Below, piece by piece: positions 9,373 to 17,808 of a DNA stretch of 64,000 nucleotides (positions are counted from its first letter, which is position 1; every line of letters begins with the position of its first letter). Origin of the DNA: Salivita marina (GTDB taxonomy: Bacteria; Pseudomonadota; Gammaproteobacteria; Pseudomonadales; Azotimanducaceae); the NCBI GenBank assembly GCA_038144425.1, contig JAYQNS010000004.1, positions 806,001 to 870,000 of the forward strand, in the 5' to 3' direction. Under the pieces are notes generated by a model that was not told the origin of the DNA, searched no databases, and saw only the letters and a list, made by a program, of their open reading frames with translations. Made by a program: the position numbers and the translations under genes.

Positions 9373-10197
9373 ATGATGTCGAAAATCAGCTCACTTGCGC
9401 GCGCCGTGCTCGCCTCCGCTTTTGCTCTAGCCGGTGCCGCTGCGGTTGCCGCGGAGTACAACATGCCGGTCGGCGTCACGGACGTAAGCCGAGAAATCCA
9501 AGAGCTTCACATGACCATCTTCTGGATCTGCGTCGCCATTGGGGTCCTGGTCTTCGGAGCGATGCTGGTCTCCATGATTCTCCACCGCAAGGCGGCAGGG
9601 GCGGAGCCGGCCACCTTTCATGAGAGCACCAAGCTCGAGCTCCTTTGGACCGTCATTCCCATCGTCATTTTGGTGGTGATGGCCTACCCGGCGACGGACG
9701 TGCTCGTAAAGATTTATGACACCGGCGGCGAAGACATGGTTGTGGAGGTCCGCGGCTATCAGTGGAAGTGGCAATACAAGTACCTGGACGAAGAGCTTAA
9801 TGAGCAGGTGTCCTTCTTCTCAAACCTCGCCACGCCTCGCCAGCAGATCCTCGGCGAATCTCAGAAAGGCGAGAACTACCTTCTTGAGGTAGATAACGAG
9901 CTGGTGATCCCCACAGACACTAAGGTTCGCTTCCTACTGACGTCCAATGACGTGATTCACTCTTGGTGGGTGCCGGACTTCGGACTAAAGCGGGACGCCA
10001 TCCCCGGCTTCATCAACGAAGCCTGGGTTAACGTTAAGGAGCCGGGCGTATATCGCGGCCAGTGCACGGAGCTGTGCGGCAAGGATCACGGCTTTATGCC
10101 CGTGGTGGTGCGCGCCGTGCCTAAGGCGGAATTCCAAGAATGGTATGCCGGGCAGCTAGACCCGAGCGCCGCCGCTGCGCTAGCGATGGCCAACTAA
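9373..10197 (+). CDS. coxB: Cytochrome c oxidase subunit II (CuA subunit, aa3 type)
   Basis: Accepts electrons from cytochrome c at the binuclear CuA centre. The 274-residue protein has an N-terminal signal segment (about 1-27), two membrane helices (about 50-72 and 92-112) and a periplasmic cupredoxin domain with the aromatic stretch YQWKWQYKY. The CuA ligands are visible as VIHSWW and, downstream, CTELCGKDHGFM. No C-terminal heme c domain, so this is a plain aa3 rather than caa3 enzyme. An adjacent ATG at 9376 could also be used. First gene of the coxB-ctaD-ctaG-coxC operon. Confidence 0.97.
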   Translation: MMSKISSLARAVLASAFALAGAAAVAAEYNMPVGVTDVSREIQELHMTIFWICVAIGVLVFGAMLVSMILHRKAAGAEPATFHESTKLELLWTVIPIVILVVMAYPATDVLVKIYDTGGEDMVVEVRGYQWKWQYKYLDEELNEQVSFFSNLATPRQQILGESQKGENYLLEVDNELVIPTDTKVRFLLTSNDVIHSWWVPDFGLKRDAIPGFINEAWVNVKEPGVYRGQCTELCGKDHGFMPVVVRAVPKAEFQEWYAGQLDPSAAAALAMAN

Positions 10198-10225
10198 GCT
10201 AACCCTTCGACCAGGAGACACTGAT

Positions 10226-11809
10226 ATGAGCGCGGTTATCGAAGCCCATCACGACGATCACGATCACGGTCCGGCGAAGGGCATCACTCGCTGGCTTTAT
10301 ACGACTAACCACAAGGACATCGGCACGATGTACCTTTGGTTCAGCTTCATAATGTTCCTTGTGGGTGGGCTCATGGCGCTGGTTATTCGCGCCGAGCTCT
10401 TCCAGCCGGGCCTGCAGTTTGTCGAGCCCGCCTTTTTCAACCAGATGACTACGAACCACGGGTTAATCATGGTCTTTGGGGCCATCATGCCGGCCTTCGT
10501 GGGCCTGGCGAACTGGATGGTTCCGCTCATGATCGGGGCGCCGGATATGGCGCTGCCCCGCATGAACAACCTGTCCTTCTGGATCCTCCCCTTCGCCTTC
10601 ACCATGCTGATCTCCACGCTGTTCATGGAGTCCGGTGGGCCGAACTTTGGATGGACCTTCTACGCGCCCCTTTCCACGACTTATGCGCCCGATTCCGTCA
10701 CCTTCTTTATCTTTGCGATTCACCTTGCCGGCGCCTCGTCGATCATGGGGGCGATTAACATCATTGCCACCATTCTGAACATGCGGGCGCCGGGTATGAC
10801 GCTTATGAAGATGCCCATGTTCGTTTGGACCTGGCTCATCACGGCGTACCTGCTCATTGCGGTGATGCCCGTGCTCGCCGGCGCCGTGACCATGATGCTC
10901 TTCGACATTCATTTCGGGACGAGCTTCTTTGACGCCTCTGGCGGCGGTGACCCCGTACTGTTCCAGCACGTGTTCTGGTTCTTCGGTCACCCCGAGGTCT
11001 ACATTATGATCCTGCCGGCCTTTGGCATCGTGTCCCACATCATTTCCACCTTCGCGCGGAAGCCCCTCTTTGGCTACGATTCCATGGTTTACGCCACGGC
11101 CTCCATCGCGTTCCTGTCGTTCATTGTGTGGGCTCACCATATGTTCACCGTCGGCATGCCGCTGGCCGGTGAGCTGTTCTTTATGTACGCCACCATGCTC
11201 ATCGCCGTCCCCACGGGGGTGAAGGTGTTCAACTGGGTGTCCACGATGTGGCGCGGCTCCATGACCTTTGAAACGCCTATGCTGTTCGCCCTGGCGTTCA
11301 TCTTCCTCTTCACCATTGGCGGGTTCTCCGGGCTCATGCTGGCCATCGCCCCCGCGGACTTCCAGTACCACGACACCTACTTCGTGGTGGCGCACTTCCA
11401 CTACGTGCTCGTGTCAGGCGCCCTCTTCTCCATCTTTGGCGCCGTGTATTTCTGGCTGCCTAAGTGGACCGGCTACATGTACGACGAAGGCCTCGGCAAG
11501 CTTCACTTCTGGCTGTCCTTTATTGGGGTGAACGTGGCCTTCTTCCCCATGCACTTCTCCGGTCTTGCAGGCATGCCCCGGCGGATTCCGGACTACTCAC
11601 TTCAGTTCGCAGATTTCAATGCCTGGTCCACGGTGGGCGCCTTCGTCTTCGGTCTTTCCCAGCTCCTGTTTCTGTGGATCCTGGTGCAGGCCACCCGGGC
11701 CGGGAAGACGGCCACCACGGAAGTGTGGGAAGGCTCGGAAGGGCTTGAGTGGACCGTGCCGTCGCCGGCGCCGTACCACACCTTTGCTGAGCCTCCGAAG
11801 GTATCCTAA
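10226..11809 (+). CDS. ctaD: Cytochrome c oxidase subunit I
   Basis: Catalytic subunit with low-spin heme a and the heme a3-CuB centre that reduces O2 and pumps protons. The 527-residue, 12-helix protein shows the CuB/heme motif FGHPEVYIMILP with the His-Tyr crosslink pair, the WAHHMFT CuB histidines, and the heme-binding HFHYVL near the C-terminus. Spacing from coxB is 28 bp with GGAG upstream of the start. The protein lies between CoxB and CtaG as in other gammaproteobacterial aa3 operons. Confidence 0.98.
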   Translation: MSAVIEAHHDDHDHGPAKGITRWLYTTNHKDIGTMYLWFSFIMFLVGGLMALVIRAELFQPGLQFVEPAFFNQMTTNHGLIMVFGAIMPAFVGLANWMVPLMIGAPDMALPRMNNLSFWILPFAFTMLISTLFMESGGPNFGWTFYAPLSTTYAPDSVTFFIFAIHLAGASSIMGAINIIATILNMRAPGMTLMKMPMFVWTWLITAYLLIAVMPVLAGAVTMMLFDIHFGTSFFDASGGGDPVLFQHVFWFFGHPEVYIMILPAFGIVSHIISTFARKPLFGYDSMVYATASIAFLSFIVWAHHMFTVGMPLAGELFFMYATMLIAVPTGVKVFNWVSTMWRGSMTFETPMLFALAFIFLFTIGGFSGLMLAIAPADFQYHDTYFVVAHFHYVLVSGALFSIFGAVYFWLPKWTGYMYDEGLGKLHFWLSFIGVNVAFFPMHFSGLAGMPRRIPDYSLQFADFNAWSTVGAFVFGLSQLLFLWILVQATRAGKTATTEVWEGSEGLEWTVPSPAPYHTFAEPPKVS

Positions 11810-11818
11810 GGACCCGTG

Positions 11819-11840
11819 CCCCGGCGCTATGCCGCCGGGG
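11819..11840 (+). other. Intercistronic hairpin between ctaD and ctaG
   Basis: Perfect 8-bp inverted repeat CCCCGGCG-(ctatgc)-CGCCGGGG in the 45-bp gap after the ctaD stop. There is no T run, so it is not an obvious intrinsic terminator. It may stabilise the upstream coxB-ctaD mRNA or lower expression of assembly factors relative to structural subunits; both are inferences. Confidence 0.6.
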
Positions 11841-11854
11841 CCTAGGACGACGTT

Positions 11855-12478
11855 ATGGCCGATAGCGCAGGACAGACCAAAGGCACCGTACTTCGCCTCA
11901 TCCTTGGAGGGGTGGGAATGTTCGGTTTCGCCTTTGCGCTCGTTCCGCTCTACGACGTGATCTGTGAAGTAACGGGCCTTAATGGCAAAACCGGAGGCCG
12001 CTATGAGGCGGCGCCGGCGGCGTTGAAGCCTGATCTTTCCCGGGACGTGCAGGTTCGTTTCGTCACCAATACCAATGCAGCCATGCCTTGGCATTTTGGG
12101 GCGAAGCAGGGAGGTATGGCGGTAAATCCCGGTGGCGTAAACGTTGCTATGTTCTATGCGGAAAACCCGACCGATCGTCCCATGGTGGCGCAGACTATTC
12201 CGTCCATTGCCCCAGGGCGCGCAGCGTCTTATTTCCACAAGACGGAATGCTTTTGCTTTGATCAGCAGGTGCTGATGCCTGGGGAAAAGGTTGAAATGCC
12301 CATGCGGTTTATCGTCGATCGGGACTTGCCCGAGAGCGTGGTGACCATTTCCCTGTCTTACACAATGTTTGACATAACCGACCAGGCCTCCGGGCGCTAT
12401 GCCCTCGAAAAGGCCCTGGCGATGAAGCGCGCGCCTGCTGCCGTCGCAGCTGGTGACACCGGGGTGGCGGGCGGCTAA
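11855..12478 (+). CDS. ctaG: Cytochrome c oxidase assembly protein CtaG (Cox11)
   Basis: Membrane-anchored copper chaperone that inserts CuB into subunit I. The 207-residue protein has one N-terminal membrane helix (about 13-35) and a periplasmic immunoglobulin-like domain with the copper-binding motif CFCF in KTECFCFDQQ, followed by MPMRFIVD typical of Cox11. It lies between ctaD and coxC, the usual position. Confidence 0.95.
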   Translation: MADSAGQTKGTVLRLILGGVGMFGFAFALVPLYDVICEVTGLNGKTGGRYEAAPAALKPDLSRDVQVRFVTNTNAAMPWHFGAKQGGMAVNPGGVNVAMFYAENPTDRPMVAQTIPSIAPGRAASYFHKTECFCFDQQVLMPGEKVEMPMRFIVDRDLPESVVTISLSYTMFDITDQASGRYALEKALAMKRAPAAVAAGDTGVAGG

Positions 12479-12515
12479 AGCGCCCACGCCAGTTTAAACG
12501 GAGAGAGAACACGGC

Positions 12516-13433
12516 ATGACCGAACATCACACGGGCCACGAAAGCTACTATGTGCCCCATGACAGCAAGCTGCCTGTTTGGCTTGCTCTGGGCCTCATCA
12601 TGTTTATGTACGGCTTCGGGTCTTCCCTGAACGCCAGCGCCGACGGCGGTGATGCCAGCAGCGTCCTTACCTGGGCGGGCTTCGGCATTATCGGCGCCGT
12701 GCTCTATGTATGGTTCTCGACGGTGATCAAGGAGAACCACGCCGGTCTCGCCAGTCCCCAGCTTAAGCGTTCCTACGTGTGGGGCATGGGCTGGTTCATT
12801 TTCTCTGAGGTCATGTTTTTCGCTGCCTTCTTCGGCGCCCTTTACTACGTGCGTAATTTCGCTGTGCCCTGGCTTGGTGGTGAAGGGGACAAGGGCATGG
12901 CGGGGCAGTACCTTTGGCCCGCCTTTAGCCCGGAGTGGGCCACCGGCACCAACCCCAGCGAATATCGACCGGGTCCAGCAGAAACCATGGCGGCGCCAGC
13001 CCTCGGCGCCAGCTGGCTGAGCTACCTGCCCTTCTGGAACACGGCCATCCTGCTCTTCTCCTCCTTCACCATCCACTGGGCCCACACGGGTCTGAAGGCT
13101 GGCAAGCGGGCCATGCTAACCGGTTGGTTGAGCTTCACGGTGCTGCTCGGGATCATCTTCCTGTTCCTCCAGGTGGAGGAATATATCCACGCCTACGAGG
13201 CGCTGGGGCTGACCCTTGAGTCCGGCATCTACGGTTCGACCTTCTTCATCCTGACGGGTTTTCACGGTTTCCACGTGACCCTGGGCACCTTCATGCTGCT
13301 CATGTGCCTCGTGCGGGTGCTTCGCGGCCACTTCTCGCCGGAAGATCACTTTGGCTTTGAGGCGTGCTCTTGGTACTGGCACTTCGTGGATGTGGTTTGG
13401 ATGGGACTCTTTATTTTCGTTTATATCTTTTGA
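12516..13433 (+). CDS. coxC: Cytochrome c oxidase subunit III
   Basis: Seven-helix core subunit that stabilises subunit I and proton uptake. The 305-residue product is longer than the mitochondrial form because of a hydrophilic insert at about 115-155 (AVPWLGGEGDKGMAG onward). Conserved stretches include the WFIFSEVMFFAAFF helix, HVTLGTFMLL and the C-terminal SWYWHFVDVVWMGLF. A purine-rich RBS (GGAGAGAG) precedes the start. Confidence 0.97.
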   Translation: MTEHHTGHESYYVPHDSKLPVWLALGLIMFMYGFGSSLNASADGGDASSVLTWAGFGIIGAVLYVWFSTVIKENHAGLASPQLKRSYVWGMGWFIFSEVMFFAAFFGALYYVRNFAVPWLGGEGDKGMAGQYLWPAFSPEWATGTNPSEYRPGPAETMAAPALGASWLSYLPFWNTAILLFSSFTIHWAHTGLKAGKRAMLTGWLSFTVLLGIIFLFLQVEEYIHAYEALGLTLESGIYGSTFFILTGFHGFHVTLGTFMLLMCLVRVLRGHFSPEDHFGFEACSWYWHFVDVVWMGLFIFVYIF

Positions 13434-13472
13434 GGCGTGCTGCGGGGGTGGCATTGCGCCGCCTCCGCATCC

Positions 13473-13706
13473 TTACTGAGCGGCCCCGTGCCAAGGCGCG
13501 CCCAAGGTCAGTTGCCCCGTCTGCAGTCCGTAGCCCACCAAACCCATCAAGGCGATCGCCAAGGTAATGCGCAAGCCGAGTGCATAGAGGGTTCGCTTGC
13601 GACCGGTTTCGTGGTCTTTAAAGAGGAACATCAGCGCGCTGGAAAGACTCGCCAGTACGGCGATGAAAAGAATCAGGATCAAAATTTTTAGGAGCGGGGT
13701 CGGCAT
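13473..13706 (-). CDS. DUF2909-type twin transmembrane protein
   Basis: About 77 residues with two predicted membrane helices separated by a short basic loop (KDHETGRKRT) and a GLQTGQL-type end, matching the DUF2909 pattern of small proteins found next to coxC in gammaproteobacterial oxidase operons. It is encoded opposite to the operon, between coxC and surf1. I start at MPTPLLKIL (13706); the open frame extends 20 residues further upstream. A role in oxidase assembly is inferred from position alone. Confidence 0.75.
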   Translation of the reverse strand: MPTPLLKILILILFIAVLASLSSALMFLFKDHETGRKRTLYALGLRITLAIALMGLVGYGLQTGQLTLGAPWHGAAQ

Positions 13707-13808
13707 AGAAGGTCCTGCGTAAGCGGTGGGGTTGGCCGTCGCCAACTCCGCAAAGGCCCGAGGCACGCAGTATAGCGCAGCCGGGCGCGAAGCTCGGGAA
13801 CCAATGCC

Positions 13809-14537
13809 ATGAGATTTCGTCCAAGGCGTGGCCTGACGATCTTTGTCGCGGTGTTTTTGCCGCTGGTGCTGTCCCTAGCGGCGTGGCAGGATCGCCGCGC
13901 GACGGAAAAGGCAGTGCTTGAAGCACGCTTAGCGACCCAGGGTACGCAGCCCGCGCAGCGCTTGGAAGCATGGCTGACCCAGGCGGCGGACGCCTGGGCC
14001 TACGCACCGGCCTTCACTCAAGGTCGCTGGCAGGCGCAGCGTGCCCTTTGGCTCGATAACCAAACGGCCGGGGGGCGAGCAGGCTATGGCCTCTATGTGC
14101 CGCTGGCCCTGGGCGATGGCACCTGGATTCTGGTGGATCTGGGCTTTCGCCCTGCCCCGGCGCGAAGGCGTGAGTTGCCGGCCCTGAACTTGCCTTCTGG
14201 GCCTGTGGCGGTCAGCGGTCATTTGCGCGCGACCCCGCCGAATCGCCCGGTGCTCGGGGCTGAGGCGCCAAGCACCCAATGGCCTCGGCGGGTGCAGGCC
14301 TTGCGTTGGCCAGAGCTTGGCGCTGCCTTTGGCCCGGCGGTCACCCTCCGCGAGGCCCTTTTGGTGGCGTCCCCGGAAGTGGAAGGCGTTGAGCTTTACC
14401 AGGGCCTCACGCCGCCCATGAGTGCAGCACAGCACCGGGGCTACCGGTTCCAGTGGCTGGGGCTTGCCCTGGTCCTCGTCCTTGGATGGATCCTTGCGTC
14501 CTTTGAGCGTACCCCACAGCGAGAGCACGGTTCATGA
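13809..14537 (+). CDS. SURF1 family cytochrome oxidase assembly protein
   Basis: A 242-residue protein with one membrane helix at each end (about 9-28 and 216-233) and a periplasmic domain between, the SURF1/Shy1 layout. The family helps insert heme a into subunit I. Typical segments include LAAWQ near the first helix, LVDLGF in the middle and YRFQWLGLA before the last helix. Its stop overlaps the next gene by 4 bases (ATGA). Confidence 0.9.
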   Translation: MRFRPRRGLTIFVAVFLPLVLSLAAWQDRRATEKAVLEARLATQGTQPAQRLEAWLTQAADAWAYAPAFTQGRWQAQRALWLDNQTAGGRAGYGLYVPLALGDGTWILVDLGFRPAPARRRELPALNLPSGPVAVSGHLRATPPNRPVLGAEAPSTQWPRRVQALRWPELGAAFGPAVTLREALLVASPEVEGVELYQGLTPPMSAAQHRGYRFQWLGLALVLVLGWILASFERTPQREHGS

Positions 14538-15193
14538 CGGAAAACTCTGACAACACGTCCCCTCTGGTGATCGACACCAAGCGGCGGAACCGTAATCGTG
14601 TCTTCCTCGTCGCCCTAGTTATCTTGGGCATGATGCCCCTCTTCGCGGCCATCGTGATGTATTACGGTGCCGGGGATCGCATCTCGGGTGCACAGACCAA
14701 CTCCGGGGCGCTGCTGTCGCCGCCCGGAGACTTCATGGACCTTTCCCTAAGGGATGGCGGTTTGCCCGCATCCGTGGAAGGCCCTCGCCTATGGCGCCTC
14801 GTGCTGGTGATGGACAGCGATTGTGATGACGCTTGCCTTGAACGGGTGACCCTTCTTCGCCAGCTTCACCTACTCCTCGGCCGAGATAATGACCGAATTG
14901 CCCGGGTTGCGGCGCTCCCCCCGGGCTTTGATCGCGCGACCCGCGCGGCCCTGAGCGAGGCCTTTCCCCGCATGGAATTGTTGGACGCCCCCGCCGAGCT
15001 GCTCTCCTTGGCGGTGACCGGTCGGCGCCTCGCTGGGGGCAATGATCCTTCCTTTGAAACGGGCTTACCGGAACACGGGCTGTTGGTGATCGATCCGCTG
15101 GGTAACGTCGTGATGTTGCATAGCTGGGACCAGATTGGGCCGCCCTTGCTAGGCGATTTGCGCCGCTTACTCCGCCTTTCGAATATCGGCTAA
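14534..15193 (+). CDS. Membrane-anchored Sco-like protein of the oxidase operon
   Basis: A 219-residue protein with one membrane helix (about 22-44) and a C-terminal domain of thioredoxin/Sco character. It keeps a CX3C pair (C97 and C101, in SDCDDACLE), the position of the Sco copper motif, and a strand DPLGNVVMLH resembling the NVVIFNPKG strand of the true Sco encoded at 17167. Such proteins lie between surf1 and ctaA in many gammaproteobacteria and are usually annotated hypothetical. I infer a copper or thiol-redox role in oxidase assembly; this is not shown by the sequence alone. Confidence 0.7.
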   Translation: MTENSDNTSPLVIDTKRRNRNRVFLVALVILGMMPLFAAIVMYYGAGDRISGAQTNSGALLSPPGDFMDLSLRDGGLPASVEGPRLWRLVLVMDSDCDDACLERVTLLRQLHLLLGRDNDRIARVAALPPGFDRATRAALSEAFPRMELLDAPAELLSLAVTGRRLAGGNDPSFETGLPEHGLLVIDPLGNVVMLHSWDQIGPPLLGDLRRLLRLSNIG

Positions 15194-15203
15194 GAGGCGA
15201 TTT

Positions 15204-16232
15204 ATGGAACAGCAACGACGTCCGGGCTTCACGCTGGCGGCCTTCGCCGTAGGCTTTGCGGCAGTGGTGGTGATTCTCGGGGCCTGGACCCGCCTTGAGG
15301 ACGCGGGCCTCGGGTGCCCAGACTGGCCTGGCTGCTATGGCTTTTTGGGGGTACCACAGGCGGCGGAGGATATTGCTGAGGCGGAGCGTCTTTACCCCGA
15401 CGCACCCTTCGAGGCCGACAAGGCCTGGCCCGAGATGATCCACCGTTATTTTGCAGGGAGCCTCGGGCTGCTCATCCTGGGCATCGTTGCCCTGGCCCTC
15501 AAAAACCGGGGCCCGGGGCAGCCCTTAAAGCTACCCCTAACCCTTCTCGGGATGGTGATGTTGCAGGGGGCTTTCGGGGCCTGGACCGTCACCTTGAAGC
15601 TTTGGCCTCAGGTGGTGACGGCGCATCTGCTGGGGGGCTTCACCACCCTCACCTTGCTTTGGCTTCTCGCCCTGCGCTTGGGGTGGCGCTGGCTGCCGGC
15701 ACCGGTGGCATTTCAGGGGGCAGCGCAGGCGCTTCGCCCCTGGGCGCTAGCCCTCTTGGTGGCCGTAGTGGCTCAAATTGCCCTTGGCGGTTGGGTGAGC
15801 TCTAACTACGCAGCCCTCGCCTGCCCGGACTTTCCCACCTGTCAGGGGTCCTGGGTGCCCGAGGCGGACTTCGCCCACGGATTTGATTTCGCCCAGGAGG
15901 TGGGGCCCAACTACCTGGGCGGCGCCCTCTACGGAGAAGGGCGGGTGGCCATCCACTTCGTCCACCGCCTCGGCGCGCTGGTCGTGGCAGCCCTCGGCGT
16001 CTGGATGATCCTTCGTCTGCTCCGGGCCCCGGAAATGCTCGGGCTTCGTCGCTGGGGTCAGGCGCTTGGCGCCGTGCTAGCGCTGCAGATTTCCCTGGGC
16101 ATTGGCAATGTCGTCCTGGGCTTGCCGCTGGTGGTGGCTACGGCTCATAACGCCGTCGGGGCGGCCTTGCTGCTGGTCACCGTCGCTGTAAACTACCGCC
16201 TCCACACCGCAACCCGCGCGAGCGTTTCATGA
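15204..16232 (+). CDS. ctaA: Heme A synthase
   Basis: Oxidises the C8 methyl of heme O to the formyl group of heme A. The 342-residue, eight-helix protein contains the N-terminal loop GLGCPDWPGC and its internal-repeat counterpart ACPDFPTC, and the heme-ligand histidines in helices (IHRYF, TAHLL, HRLGALVV, TAHNA). The stop overlaps the ctaB start by 4 bases, so heme O and heme A synthesis are translationally coupled. Confidence 0.96.
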   Translation: MEQQRRPGFTLAAFAVGFAAVVVILGAWTRLEDAGLGCPDWPGCYGFLGVPQAAEDIAEAERLYPDAPFEADKAWPEMIHRYFAGSLGLLILGIVALALKNRGPGQPLKLPLTLLGMVMLQGAFGAWTVTLKLWPQVVTAHLLGGFTTLTLLWLLALRLGWRWLPAPVAFQGAAQALRPWALALLVAVVAQIALGGWVSSNYAALACPDFPTCQGSWVPEADFAHGFDFAQEVGPNYLGGALYGEGRVAIHFVHRLGALVVAALGVWMILRLLRAPEMLGLRRWGQALGAVLALQISLGIGNVVLGLPLVVATAHNAVGAALLLVTVAVNYRLHTATRASVS

Positions 16233-17170
16233 GCCAAAGTACCTTGGCCGGCGCGCCCTTGGCCCTGTCCTGGCGTGATTACTACGAGATGTGCAAGCCC
16301 AGGGTGGTGATGCTCATGCTCCTTAGTGCCGCCGTGGGCAGCTTTCTGGCCACTCCGGCGCTGCCGCCCCTGGGTCCCTTGCTTTGGTCTCTTTTGGGAA
16401 TCGCGCTGGTGGCAGGATCTGCCGCTGCGGTTAACCATCTTGCCGATGCGCAAATCGATGCGCGCATGGCCCGTACCCAACATCGGCCCGTGGCGACCGG
16501 ACGCGTGCCCTTCGCCAAGGGCGCGGCCTTCGCCGCGGCCACCGGCGCCCTGGGCATGGGGGTGCTCTTCGCTTTCGTAAACCCCCTAACGGCCTGGCTG
16601 AATTTTGCCTCCTGGGTCGGCTACGGCTTCATTTACACCCTATGGTTGAAGCGGGCGACGCCGCAAAACATCGTGATCGGGGGCCTCTTTGGCGCTGCCC
16701 CGCCGCTCTTCGGCTGGGCGGCGATCACGGGGACGGTGGAGCCCGGGGCTTTGCTCCTCGTGCTGATCATCTTCGCCTGGACGCCACCCCACTTCTGGCC
16801 CCTGGCCATTGCTCGGAAGGATGAGTACGAAGATATCGCTATGCCCATGCTCCCCGTGACCCACGGCGAGCAGTACACGAAGTGGCACATCTTCTTCTAT
16901 ACGCTAATCATGGTGGCGACGACGCTTCTGCCCTTCGCCATCGGAATGAGCGGCTGGCTCTACCTGGCGGCAGCCATCGCTCTGGGGCTTGGGTTTCTCT
17001 ATTGGTCCGTGGTGCTGCTGCTCGATCGCCACCCTCGGGCGGCCATGGAAACCTTCCGCTACTCCATCTTGTATTTAATGCTGCTCTTTCTGGCGCTGTT
17101 GGTAGATCACTACCTTTTGCCCCAATTTGTGGCCGGGGCCCTGCCGACGCAATGGGGGTTTGGGGCATGA
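16229..17170 (+). CDS. ctaB: Protoheme IX farnesyltransferase (heme O synthase)
   Basis: Adds the hydroxyethylfarnesyl tail to heme B. The 313-residue UbiA-family membrane protein has the prenyl-diphosphate/Mg motif NHLADAQID (about residue 70), the second Asp-rich loop around RKDEYEDIAMPM and eight or nine helices. Both ends overlap neighbours by 4 bases (ctaA, sco). Confidence 0.97.
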   Translation: MSQSTLAGAPLALSWRDYYEMCKPRVVMLMLLSAAVGSFLATPALPPLGPLLWSLLGIALVAGSAAAVNHLADAQIDARMARTQHRPVATGRVPFAKGAAFAAATGALGMGVLFAFVNPLTAWLNFASWVGYGFIYTLWLKRATPQNIVIGGLFGAAPPLFGWAAITGTVEPGALLLVLIIFAWTPPHFWPLAIARKDEYEDIAMPMLPVTHGEQYTKWHIFFYTLIMVATTLLPFAIGMSGWLYLAAAIALGLGFLYWSVVLLLDRHPRAAMETFRYSILYLMLLFLALLVDHYLLPQFVAGALPTQWGFGA

Positions 17171-17808
17171 ACGCTGGCATTCGCAACACGCTTTTAGGCT
17201 GCTTTGCCTTCATGGCGCTTATGCTGGGGCTGTTCACGAATAACATGTTCCGGGAACCGGTGCTGTCGGACGCGGAGCTCCGGGAAAAAGGCATTGTGCT
17301 GCTGCCCCAACCCCGGCAGGTGGCGCCCTTCGCCCTGGTGGGGGATGACGGCCAGCCCTTTACGGAGGCAAGCCTTGCCGGGGGCTGGACCCTCGCCTAT
17401 TTCGGTTTTACCTCCTGCCCTGATATCTGCCCCGTTGCCCTTTCCGTACTGGCCGAGGGTCGACGTCGGCTTCAGGCCGAGGGCGCCCCGGATTTTCGAG
17501 GTCTACTGGTCAGCGTAGATCCGGAACGGGACACGCCCGAGCGCCTTCACGACTACGTGAGCCACTTTGATCCGTCCTTTCACGGCGTAACGGGAGCGGT
17601 GGACACCATTGAAAACCTCGGGGCCCAGGTCAGCGTGGCCTTTGCGAAGGTCCCTACGGACGACGGGGACTACACCATCGATCACACGGGGAACGTGGTC
17701 ATCTTTAACCCCAAGGGGCATTACCTTGGGCTACTGCGCATGCCCCAAAGTCCAGGGCAGGTGGAGCTGGCAATCAAAACCCTCGCGCGCCGCGCCGGCG
17801 AAGGCTAG
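17167..17808 (+). CDS. SCO1/SenC copper chaperone for the CuA site
   Basis: A 213-residue thioredoxin-fold protein with an N-terminal membrane anchor (about 8-25). The copper ligands are C84 and C88 in TSCPDIC plus the distal His in YTIDHTGNVV. It matures the CuA centre of subunit II. The start overlaps ctaB by 4 bases; the stop overlaps the convergent thrB stop. It is the last gene of the oxidase cluster. Confidence 0.95.
   Translation: MNAGIRNTLLGCFAFMALMLGLFTNNMFREPVLSDAELREKGIVLLPQPRQVAPFALVGDDGQPFTEASLAGGWTLAYFGFTSCPDICPVALSVLAEGRRRLQAEGAPDFRGLLVSVDPERDTPERLHDYVSHFDPSFHGVTGAVDTIENLGAQVSVAFAKVPTDDGDYTIDHTGNVVIFNPKGHYLGLLRMPQSPGQVELAIKTLARRAGEG

Noticed and set aside
10463..11401. Long minus-strand frame opposite ctaD
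   Set aside because: Shadow of a highly conserved oxidase gene; His/Glu/Gly-rich translation without family features.
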